From an uncultured Paenibacillaceae bacterium (lineage in GTDB: Bacteria > Bacillota > Bacilli > Aneurinibacillales > Aneurinibacillaceae): 7,960 nt of DNA. Shown piece after piece: positions 1-4,978 of this stretch. Each line of letters starts with the position of its first letter. Positions within the stretch are counted from its first letter, which is position 1. A model generated the notes under the pieces. The model had not been told where the DNA came from. It searched no databases and saw only the letters and a list, made by a program, of their open reading frames with translations. The stretch covers positions 1 through 7,960 of the forward strand of contig CALNBV010000250.1 in the NCBI GenBank assembly GCA_937874515.1. The letters are read 5' to 3'. The translations under genes were made by a program, and so were the position numbers.

Positions 1-1243
1 GAAACAATTCATTACCAATGCAGGTTTTGCGGATCTTTTTATCGTCTATGCCAAAGTAGATGGGGAGAAATTCACTGCTTTTATTGTGGAAAGGGGCTAT
101 CCCGGGGTTTCTGTGGGACCGGAAGAAAAGAAAATGGGGATTAAAGGTTCATCAACCTGTCCATTGAATCTGGATCAAGTTCCTGTTCCTGTTGGCAATG
201 TGTTAGGCGAAATTGGAAAAGGGCATCAAATTGCCTTTAATATATTAAATATTGGCCGTTATAAGTTAGGCATCGGCACCATAGGGGCCTGTAAGTGGGC
301 CATTGAAGAAGCGGTGGTTTATGCCAATCAACGGCAACAATTTCAAACCCCGATCTCCCGTTTCCCTCTCATTCAGAAAAAAATAGCCGATATGGCCATT
401 CGTACCTTTATAAGTGAAAGCCTTACTTATCGAACAGGCGCTTACTTAGAAGAATCGGTGAATAAGATTGATTTGACAGGATTTGCAGCAAAGGCTTCCG
501 CTAAAGCTATCGAGGAACATGCTATGGAGTATTCTATTGCCAAAGTATTTGGTTCCGAAGCCCTGGATTTCGTTGCTGATGAAGGGGTGCAAATCCATGG
601 GGGATACGGCTATATTGCCGAATATCCCATTGAACAAATATACCGAGATTCACGGATCAATCGAATCTTTGAAGGAACCAATGAAATCAATCGCCTGTTG
701 ATTCCATCCACCCTCTTCAAAAGAGCCATGCAAGGGCGCTTGCCTTTAATGGCAAAACTTCAATCCTTGCAAAAAGAGCTTATTTCTTTTTCTAATGAAC
801 GGCCTGAGGGAGTCTTAGGTGAAGAAAGAAGAATGGTGGAAGCGGCGAAGAAAATCGCCCTTTTTACGGGCGGAACAATGGTTGAAAGGTTTGGCCCTAA
901 ATTAGAAAGCCAGCAAGAATTATTGGAGAACCTGTCTAATTTAATCATTACTGTCTATGCCATGGATTCCGCACTGCTTCGTGCACGAAAGAATGCCGAA
1001 AAAATAGGAGAAGAAGCAGCCAGCCATCAGATCAATATGGTACAGGTATTTATCCGGGATGTATGGGGCCAAATGGAAAAATGGGGGAAAGAAATACTAA
1101 TTGGTTGCCATGAAGGGGATGAATTACGGACCCGATTAACGATTTTGAAAAAAATGCTGCGTGCAGATCCAGTGAATACAATCCAGTTAAAACGGAAGAT
1201 TGCTGAGGAAATTATTAAAGAAGAAAAATACAATAGCTTGTAA
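1..1243 (+). CDS. fadE: Acyl-CoA dehydrogenase FadE, C-terminal part (5' truncated by window edge)
   Basis: FAD-dependent acyl-CoA dehydrogenase, first step of fatty acid beta-oxidation (acyl-CoA to trans-2-enoyl-CoA), cytosolic. The frame is open from base 2, so the GTG at 86 is internal and not the start. 413 residues are visible; Bacillus FadE is about 594, so roughly 180 N-terminal residues lie upstream. Family hallmarks are present in order: the middle beta-domain segment KQFITNAGFADLFIVYAK at the left edge, the helix motif starting IGRYKLG followed by YANQRQQF, then VQIHGGYGY, YRDSRINRIFEGTNEI and a roughly 170-residue C-terminal extension typical of FadE/VLCAD-like enzymes. The Glu of FEGT (codon 671-673) aligns with the catalytic base of medium-chain acyl-CoA dehydrogenase. 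In Bacillus subtilis fadE is last in fadN-fadA-fadE; here too the next gene is unrelated, which fits an operon end, but the upstream genes are not visible. Stop TAA at 1241-1243. No clear terminator follows. Confidence 0.93.
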   Translation, partial: KQFITNAGFADLFIVYAKVDGEKFTAFIVERGYPGVSVGPEEKKMGIKGSSTCPLNLDQVPVPVGNVLGEIGKGHQIAFNILNIGRYKLGIGTIGACKWAIEEAVVYANQRQQFQTPISRFPLIQKKIADMAIRTFISESLTYRTGAYLEESVNKIDLTGFAAKASAKAIEEHAMEYSIAKVFGSEALDFVADEGVQIHGGYGYIAEYPIEQIYRDSRINRIFEGTNEINRLLIPSTLFKRAMQGRLPLMAKLQSLQKELISFSNERPEGVLGEERRMVEAAKKIALFTGGTMVERFGPKLESQQELLENLSNLIITVYAMDSALLRARKNAEKIGEEAASHQINMVQVFIRDVWGQMEKWGKEILIGCHEGDELRTRLTILKKMLRADPVNTIQLKRKIAEEIIKEEKYNSL

Positions 1244-1263
1244 CACTTCTTTCTAATTTTTCC

Positions 1264-1272
1264 TGCTATAAT
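1264..1272 (+). promoter_or_regulatory. Extended -10 promoter for RDD gene 1
   Basis: TGCTATAAT is a perfect TGn extended -10 followed by a consensus TATAAT hexamer (1267-1272). No good -35 lies 16-18 bp upstream, which is tolerated in extended -10 promoters. The start codon is 38 bp downstream. The hexamer is also the left end of a 10-bp palindrome. Confidence 0.5.
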
Positions 1273-1294
1273 GTATGGGAAATAATACATTATA
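1267..1294. repeat. 10-bp perfect inverted repeat over the promoter (candidate operator)
   Basis: TATAATGTAT (1267-1276) and ATACATTATA (1285-1294) are exact reverse complements separated by 8 bp (GGGAAATA). The left arm contains the -10 hexamer and the right arm ends just before the ribosome binding site. No T-run follows, so it is not a terminator. Placement suggests a repressor operator covering the -10 and start region; an AU-rich RNA hairpin in the leader is the alternative. The regulator is not identifiable from this window. Confidence 0.5.
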
Positions 1295-1309
1295 TAGGGG
1301 GCAATTGTT

Positions 1310-1783
1310 ATGCAATTACAAAGACAGGAAAGACCTGCAGGTTTCTGGATCCGTCTAGGAGCAGCAATATTGGATGGTATTATTGTTGGTATTCCTTTAG
1401 CTATTCTCCTTACCTTACTGGGGGGAGGAGGCAGCGTTGAAGAAATGATACAGAGTAATGGGGTTGTAGATCCAGCTCAACTGCAACAATACTTGACTGC
1501 AAATGGTATTATTTCTTTGATTTCTCTGTTATATGGTCTCTTACTGCCTACTTTGTGGAATGGATATACCCTGGGAAAACGAATTGTGGGAATTCATATT
1601 GTGAAAGCAAACGGTGATAAAGTATCTTTTGGAACCATGTTAATGAGAAATATTGTTGGTGGGATTGTTGAATTGATTGCTTTATGGGGCTTAGTCAGTT
1701 TAATTATGATTATTGCACGCAAAGATAAACGAACCCTTCATGACCTGGTAGCTGGTACTCAAGTAACCTATGTAATTAAATAA
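1310..1783 (+). CDS. RDD family membrane protein (paralogue 1)
   Basis: Small integral membrane protein of 157 residues from the RDD family, named for a conserved Arg and two Asp. Seen here: RPAGFWIR with Arg15 just before the first hydrophobic helix (about 17-38), Asp22 inside that helix, a polar loop (about 40-63), a second helix (about 66-83), the conserved WNGYTLGKRIVGI segment (83-95), a third helix (about 115-136) and the closing KDKRTLHD with Asp145. ATG at 1310 has an AGGGGG ribosome binding site at 1296-1301. The family is poorly characterised; some members have been linked to ion transport, but nothing here assigns a substrate. It is clearly homologous to the genes at 2178 and 2802, mainly in the N-terminal RPAGFWIR block and the C-terminal half; the loops after helix 1 differ. 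It has its own promoter with a palindrome and a terminator, so it is probably monocistronic. Confidence 0.9.
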   Translation: MQLQRQERPAGFWIRLGAAILDGIIVGIPLAILLTLLGGGGSVEEMIQSNGVVDPAQLQQYLTANGIISLISLLYGLLLPTLWNGYTLGKRIVGIHIVKANGDKVSFGTMLMRNIVGGIVELIALWGLVSLIMIIARKDKRTLHDLVAGTQVTYVIK

Positions 1784-1795
1784 AATAAAAACAAA

Positions 1796-1826
1796 AAAAG
1801 GCTTGATCACTATGATCTAGCCTTTT
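1796..1826. terminator. Bidirectional Rho-independent terminator
   Basis: AAAAGGCT (1796-1803) pairs with AGCCTTTT (1819-1826). One T/T mismatch and a further GATC/GATC 4-bp stem extend it, with a 5-nt loop at 1809-1813. T-rich sequence follows on both strands; the - strand side is stronger (seven T then TTTTT). It sits between convergent genes ending at 1783 (+) and 1839 (-), so it can serve both. Confidence 0.85.
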
Positions 1827-1838
1827 CTTACATTATAA

Positions 1839-2075
1839 TTATAGATTTTTAAAGTTTTCGATAATCGTCTCGTAAACGTCTTCTCTTCCTGCATAATTTT
1901 CGGGTTTGTAGTGTTCGTGAACCCAATTCATTAATTCTGGGCGAGAATGAAATGTATAGGTATCTTCCCCCCATATGCTGGAAATTTCACGGACAGTAAT
2001 TTTAGCTCCGATGATTTCTGCTGTAACCATATTCCATTTATCTTCTTTATATATTGAATGAATCTTGCCAGCCAT
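1839..2075 (-). CDS. Hypothetical protein, 78 residues
   Basis: Unrecognised small soluble protein, the only - strand gene here. It reads from ATG at 2075 (MAGKIHSIYKEDKW...) to TAA at 1839-1841. It is rich in charged and aromatic residues, has no membrane segment or signal peptide, and shows no catalytic or metal-binding motif I recognise. The first half looks beta-prone (alternating pattern around VTAEIIGAKITVREI); the second half looks helical and acidic, with PELMNWVHEHY. A Shine-Dalgarno-like AAAGG lies at 2091-2095, somewhat far (15 nt) from the ATG; no nearer in-frame start exists. Support for its being real comes from its own terminator at 1796-1826, a candidate promoter at 2115-2143 and no overlapping + strand gene. 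It splits the RDD cluster. A functional link to the RDD proteins is possible but unproven. Confidence 0.7.
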   Translation of the reverse strand: MAGKIHSIYKEDKWNMVTAEIIGAKITVREISSIWGEDTYTFHSRPELMNWVHEHYKPENYAGREDVYETIIENFKNL

Positions 2076-2114
2076 ATTCTTACAACCAATCCTTTCTAAC
2101 AGGTGTATTTTGTA

Positions 2115-2143
2115 ATTTTATCCCTTGACCATAGGAAAAGCAA
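2115..2143 (-). promoter_or_regulatory. Candidate sigma-A promoter for the 78-residue gene
   Basis: On the - strand, TTGCTT (2143-2138) and TAAAAT (2120-2115) are separated by 17 bp. The -10 matches consensus at 5 of 6 positions; the -35 matches only at TTG. The start codon is about 40 bp downstream. It overlaps the divergent promoter of RDD gene 2. Confidence 0.35.
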
Positions 2144-2153
2144 GAATTAAGAT
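2125..2153 (+). promoter_or_regulatory. Candidate sigma-A promoter for RDD gene 2
   Basis: TTGACC (2125-2130, 5 of 6 consensus) and TAAGAT (2148-2153, 4 of 6) with a 17-bp spacer. Transcription would start near 2160, giving a short leader that still holds the ribosome binding site at 2166-2169. Confidence 0.45.
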
Positions 2154-2177
2154 GGACTTTAGATTGGAGTGATTGTC

Positions 2178-2699
2178 ATGGACATCGAACATAATGAGTA
2201 TCAGGATACTAATCCATATACAGTTGAACAACCCCAGGGAGAAAAACCAGCAGGATTTTGGATTCGCCTGGCCGCCTCTTTGCTTGATGGTGCTATTCTT
2301 GGGATTCCAATTACAGTTGTTCTATTTATTATGGGGGTGTTATTCTCAGCCTCATTAACGGAAATCAACGAAGAGGATCTCATTGCTGTTTTAACAGTTT
2401 TCTTTCTTACTTTGATGTACGTTGCATTATTTATTGTTTCCTTATTATATTATATGGTTTTGCCTATGTATTGGAATGGGTATACCCTGGGCAAGAAAAT
2501 CGTTGGCATTCGCATTGCGAGAATGGATGGGAAAAAGATTACTTTTTCCACCATGTTATTAAGATATGTGGTTGGCATGCTGATTGTGGACCAGGTTGCC
2601 CTGGGGGGATTAGTTAGTGCAATTATGGTTGGTGCTACTGAAGAAAAACGATCCTTACATGATTTGATTGCGGAAACGAAAGTCGTCTACGATAAATAA
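2178..2699 (+). CDS. RDD family membrane protein (paralogue 2)
   Basis: Integral membrane protein of 173 residues and second member of the local RDD cluster. A hydrophilic tail of about 23 residues precedes KPAGFWIR (Arg30). Then come helix 1 (about 32-57) with Asp37, a short acidic loop (TEINEED), a long second hydrophobic stretch (about 69-97), the conserved WNGYTLGKKIVGIRI block (99-113), helix 3 (about 130-152) and EEKRSLHD ending in Asp162. The last block has Glu where paralogues 1 and 3 have an extra Asp (KDKR, DDKR). I start at ATG 2178 because GGAG at 2166-2169 stands 8 nt before it. An in-frame GTG at 2169 would add three residues but overlaps that ribosome binding site. No terminator separates it from paralogue 3, so the two may be co-transcribed. 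Substrate and role are unknown. Confidence 0.88.
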   Translation: MDIEHNEYQDTNPYTVEQPQGEKPAGFWIRLAASLLDGAILGIPITVVLFIMGVLFSASLTEINEEDLIAVLTVFFLTLMYVALFIVSLLYYMVLPMYWNGYTLGKKIVGIRIARMDGKKITFSTMLLRYVVGMLIVDQVALGGLVSAIMVGATEEKRSLHDLIAETKVVYDK

Positions 2700-2801
2700 T
2701 ATTGAAGTTGTCCTCCATGAAGGGATGACATGAAACACTCGCCAGTGGCATATTCTTTATTTGAATAGCTTATCTATTCGAAAAAGGAATAGGAGGGTGT
2801 T

Positions 2802-3287
2802 ATGAGTACAGGTGCAAATTTAGAAAGACCTGCAGGATTTTGGATTCGTTTTGCAGCCCAACTGATTGATGGGATTATTGTAGGAATCCCAACATCCATT
2901 ATTTATTTTGCCATTCTTGTTCCTGCCATTGTTTCCACTGCTAACTCCAGTTATACCACCGATGGATATGTAGACCCAACACCAATTATTATGTCTTCAT
3001 TTATTGTGATGCTGATTATTGTTGTTATTCAGCTATTATATTTTATCCTGATTCCCGCTTTATGGAATGGATTTACTCCGGGTAAAAGAATTGTTGGGAT
3101 TCGCATTGCAAAAGTGGATGGGGGAAAAGTAGGATTTGGCACTATGCTTTTACGTTGTTTAATTGGGGGAATTGCCGATTCAATCGCATTAAGTGGTCTC
3201 GTTAGTTTAATTTTATTATTAAGCCGTGATGACAAACGGACATTACATGATTTAATTGCAAACACATACGTAAAATATGAGAAATAA
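2802..3287 (+). CDS. RDD family membrane protein (paralogue 3)
   Basis: Integral membrane protein of 161 residues. The RDD signature is complete: ERPAGFWIR (Arg16), Asp23 in helix 1 (about 18-45), a Ser/Thr/Tyr-rich loop (about 45-62), helix 2 (about 63-87), WNGFTPGKRIVGIRI (88-102), helix 3 (about 119-140) and DDKRTLHD (Asp150). It resembles paralogue 1 more than paralogue 2 in length, N-terminus and the VDP loop motif (VVDPAQ versus YVDPTP). A strong AGGAGG at 2791-2796 lies 5 nt before ATG 2802. The 102-bp gap after paralogue 2 holds no convincing promoter or terminator, so transcription is probably continuous with that gene. A terminator follows at 3294-3327. Function is not assignable beyond the family. 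Confidence 0.9.
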   Translation: MSTGANLERPAGFWIRFAAQLIDGIIVGIPTSIIYFAILVPAIVSTANSSYTTDGYVDPTPIIMSSFIVMLIIVVIQLLYFILIPALWNGFTPGKRIVGIRIAKVDGGKVGFGTMLLRCLIGGIADSIALSGLVSLILLLSRDDKRTLHDLIANTYVKYEK

Positions 3288-3293
3288 GTAGTT

Positions 3294-3327
3294 AAAGAGA
3301 ATGCAGATCTTTTCTGCGTTCTCTTTT
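3294..3327 (+). terminator. Rho-independent terminator after RDD gene 3
   Basis: AAAGAGAA (3294-3301), T, GCAG (3303-3306) pairs with CTGC (3314-3317), G, TTCTCTTT (3319-3326). The central U/G is a wobble, giving a 13-pair stem and a 7-nt loop. The T-tract is short and partly inside the stem. It starts 7 bp after the RDD3 stop codon. Confidence 0.75.
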
Positions 3328-3351
3328 ACCTATCATATATACTGGATAGGG

Positions 3352-3380
3352 TTGGCGGAATCATTGTTTTCGAATATGAT
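3352..3380 (+). promoter_or_regulatory. Candidate sigma-A promoter for nth
   Basis: TTGGCG (3352-3357, 4 of 6 consensus) and TATGAT (3375-3380, 5 of 6), spacer 17 bp. It lies after the RDD3 terminator and about 44 bp before the nth start, consistent with independent transcription. Confidence 0.5.
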
Positions 3381-3423
3381 AAGGGATAAGGTCTCATTAT
3401 TCTACTATTTATAGGTGATTTTA

Positions 3424-4071
3424 TTGTTAACGAAAGCACAAATTCGACAAATCCTTGATACCATGGGGGACATGTTTCCCGATGCCCATTGTGAATTAAA
3501 TCACGTCAATTCTTTTGAATTAACGATTGCTGTCTTATTATCGGCCCAATGTACGGATGCTCTTGTGAATCGTGTTACAGCTAATTTATTTAAGAAATAT
3601 CGTACTCCTGAGGATTATCTTGCTGTTCCCCTGGAGGAATTAGAACAAGATATCCGTAGCATTGGCCTTTACCGAAACAAAGCAAAAAATATTCAAAAAC
3701 TGTGCCAGCTTCTCCTGAACGAATATAAAGGGGAAATTCCCCGGGAGCATCAAGAGTTAGTGAAATTGCCTGGTGTGGGCCGCAAAACAGCGAATGTGGT
3801 GGTTTCTACGGCCTTTGGCGTACCTGCTATAGCAGTAGATACCCACGTGGAAAGAGTCTCCAAACGGTTAGGGATTGCCCGCTGGAAGGACAACCCATTG
3901 CAAGTGGAAGAAACCCTAATGAAAAAATTTCCCCGGGAAGAATGGTCACTTGCACATCATCGCTTTATTTTTTTTGGACGGTATCACTGTAAAGCGCAAA
4001 ATCCCCAGTGTGTTGCCTGTCCTTTATCTCATCTTTGCCGGGAAGGCAAAAAAAGATTGAAAACAACGTAG
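3424..4071 (+). CDS. nth: Endonuclease III (DNA glycosylase/AP lyase)
   Basis: Base-excision repair enzyme that removes oxidised pyrimidines and cleaves at abasic sites. 215 residues, close to B. subtilis Nth (about 219). The helix-hairpin-helix reads LPGVGRKTANVV with catalytic Lys121, and Asp139 sits in AVDTHVERV. The C-terminal [4Fe-4S] loop is intact: Cys189-x6-Cys196-x2-Cys199-x5-Cys205. I choose the TTG at 3424 (MLTKAQIRQ...), which matches the usual Bacillus N-terminus in length and has AGGTGA at 3413-3418 about 5 nt upstream. The in-frame GTG at 3415 would overlap that site and add three residues. In B. subtilis nth lies in dnaD-nth-ypoC-ponA; here none of these flank it, so the locus is rearranged relative to that species. 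No strong terminator follows, so some read-through into the hydrolase gene is possible. Confidence 0.95.
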   Translation: MLTKAQIRQILDTMGDMFPDAHCELNHVNSFELTIAVLLSAQCTDALVNRVTANLFKKYRTPEDYLAVPLEELEQDIRSIGLYRNKAKNIQKLCQLLLNEYKGEIPREHQELVKLPGVGRKTANVVVSTAFGVPAIAVDTHVERVSKRLGIARWKDNPLQVEETLMKKFPREEWSLAHHRFIFFGRYHCKAQNPQCVACPLSHLCREGKKRLKTT

Positions 4072-4103
4072 AATTGGTTACCGGGTAGGTTTATGTCATA
4101 ACT

Positions 4104-4163
4104 CTCTCCCTTTACGAATAAGTTTAGATTGTCCAAGGGGACAAGAACTTTTTAAAGGGGGAG
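4104..4163 (+). other. Leader stem that could mask the hydrolase ribosome binding site
   Basis: CTCTCCCTTTA (4104-4114) can pair with TAAAGGGGGAG (4153-4163): ten Watson-Crick pairs and one U/G. The 3' arm is the Shine-Dalgarno of the downstream hydrolase gene. The intervening loop holds a smaller hairpin, TTGTCC (4129-4134) with GGACAA (4139-4144). If transcribed, for example from the nth promoter, this fold would hide the ribosome binding site. It is a by-eye prediction. Confidence 0.35.
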
Positions 4164-4170
4164 TTTTGTT

Positions 4171-4853
4171 TTGTTAAGTTTTGGTGATAGGTTTGTGGCA
4201 CTATGCTTTTTTTTAGTTTTATTACTTACAGTAATTATTAGCCTGAGAGTGTTTCTAGTCCATTCTGAGACCAAAGACACAACTCAGGTTTCTTTATTGT
4301 CTGAACAAAAATCAAAATCTGCCAAGATGATGTTTCGAGAAGAACGAAAAGAGATGATGCTGGCTGCCAGGGGTGGGGGAGTAGAGGATCGAAGAAAGGA
4401 GATGGCCCGTCGCTTGGAAGCCCAGCATAAAGCGGCCAAAGCTGCGGCCAAAGTGGAGGAGGAAAGAAAACTGGCAGAGCTACGTAAATATAGCGAATCA
4501 GAAATTCAAATGTTAGCTCGCATCATTGTTGCTGAAGCAGAAGACCAATCTTATCAAGGAAAAGTAGCAGTAGGTGGAGTGGAGTGGTGATGAATCGGGT
4601 AAAAAGCCACAAGTTTCCTAATACTATCCGTGGTGTGATTTATCAAAAAGGCCAGTTTTCTCCCATATCTAATGGACGGTTTTATCGGGTACAGGTAACA
4701 CAGGAAGATATTGAGGCAGCGAAAGCAGCCATTATGGGTGAAGATCCATCCCACGGTTCTCTCTTCTTCTATGATCCACGAATTGCAACCGATGGATGGA
4801 TTTTCACAAGACCAGTCAATAGGGTCATCGGTGACCATAATTTTGCCAGTTGA
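4171..4853 (+). pseudogene. SleB/CwlJ-type cell wall hydrolase, frameshifted
   Basis: Membrane-anchored member of the Hydrolase_2 (SleB/CwlJ) family, which lyses spore cortex or cell-wall peptidoglycan. It starts at TTG 4171 with GGGGGAG at 4157-4163. Residues about 8-30 form a signal anchor. A highly charged, Ala/Glu/Lys-rich region (about 55-105) looks like a coiled coil. The hydrolase domain then begins LARIIVAEAEDQSYQGKVAV, with Glu122 aligning with the catalytic Glu. The frame stops at TGA 4588-4590 after 139 residues. The rest of the domain continues in another frame (4584-4853): MNRVKSHKFPNTIRGVIYQ, then FSPISNGR, GSLFFYDPR and IGDHNF, a normal family C-terminus. The break falls in a period-5 repeat of GTGGA. 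Removing one 5-bp unit restores an unbroken 225-residue protein reading VAVGGVVMNRV, exactly the family pattern. It may be a true mutation, a slippage-prone switch or an assembly error. Reinitiation at the overlapping TGATG could still yield the C-terminal half, but catalysis probably needs both parts on one chain. Confidence 0.85.
4574..4587 (+). repeat. Period-5 direct repeat (GTGGA x 2.8) at the frameshift
   Basis: GTGGA GTGGA GTGG forms 14 bp with a 5-bp period. Two units plus a partial one are present; one fewer unit puts the hydrolase gene in frame. Short tandem repeats of this kind gain and lose units by replication slippage. Confidence 0.85.
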
Positions 4854-4867
4854 TGTTGCCAAAAAAC

Positions 4868-4895
4868 TTGTCCTGTTCCAGTAATCTAATATAAT
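4868..4895 (+). promoter_or_regulatory. Sigma-A promoter for pepF
   Basis: TTGTCC (4868-4873, 4 of 6 consensus) and a perfect TATAAT (4890-4895) with a 16-bp spacer. Transcription would start near 4902, giving a leader of about 77 nt before the pepF ATG. Confidence 0.6.
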
Positions 4896-4942
4896 ATAAA
4901 AGAACGTATAGGTAATGATTGGCAATGTAACTTAAAATAGAA

Positions 4943-4978
4943 GGGAGGAAGTGGCGAAATCATAAGCCACGACCCACT
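4943..4978 (+). promoter_or_regulatory. pepF leader: distant Shine-Dalgarno plus hairpin
   Basis: The only good Shine-Dalgarno, GGGAGG (4943-4948), ends 30 nt before the pepF ATG; nothing purine-rich lies just upstream of the start. Between them GTGGC (4951-4955) can pair with GCCAC (4966-4970). Folding this out would leave 10 nt between site and start, a workable spacing. A competing pairing is AGTGG (4950-4954) with CCACT (4974-4978). The distant site also precedes a 4-codon mini-ORF, GTG GCG AAA TCA TAA (4951-4965). Confidence 0.45.

Noticed and set aside
86..88. GTG as the start of the acyl-CoA dehydrogenase
   Set aside because: The frame is open to the window edge and the residues upstream (KQFITNAGFADLF...) are conserved in the family, so the gene is truncated by the window and does not start here.
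446..637. Open frames on the - strand inside fadE, and similar ones inside nth, pepF and yitT
   Set aside because: They lie wholly within well-supported genes, lack ribosome binding sites and have no recognisable protein features; they are shadows of the coding strand.
2169..2171. GTG start for RDD gene 2
   Set aside because: It overlaps the GGAG ribosome binding site, which is correctly spaced for the ATG at 2178.
3415..3417. GTG start for nth
   Set aside because: It lies within the AGGTGA ribosome binding site; TTG at 3424 has good spacing and gives the usual N-terminus.
4129..4144. TTGTCC/GGACAA hairpin as an nth terminator
   Set aside because: The stem is only 6 bp and the T-run starts 4 nt after it; it is better described as part of the hydrolase leader.
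4823..4845. GGTCA/TGACC hairpin followed by ATAATTTT as a terminator at the hydrolase gene end
   Set aside because: The stem is 5 bp, lies in conserved coding sequence (VIGDHNF) and has a poor T-tract.
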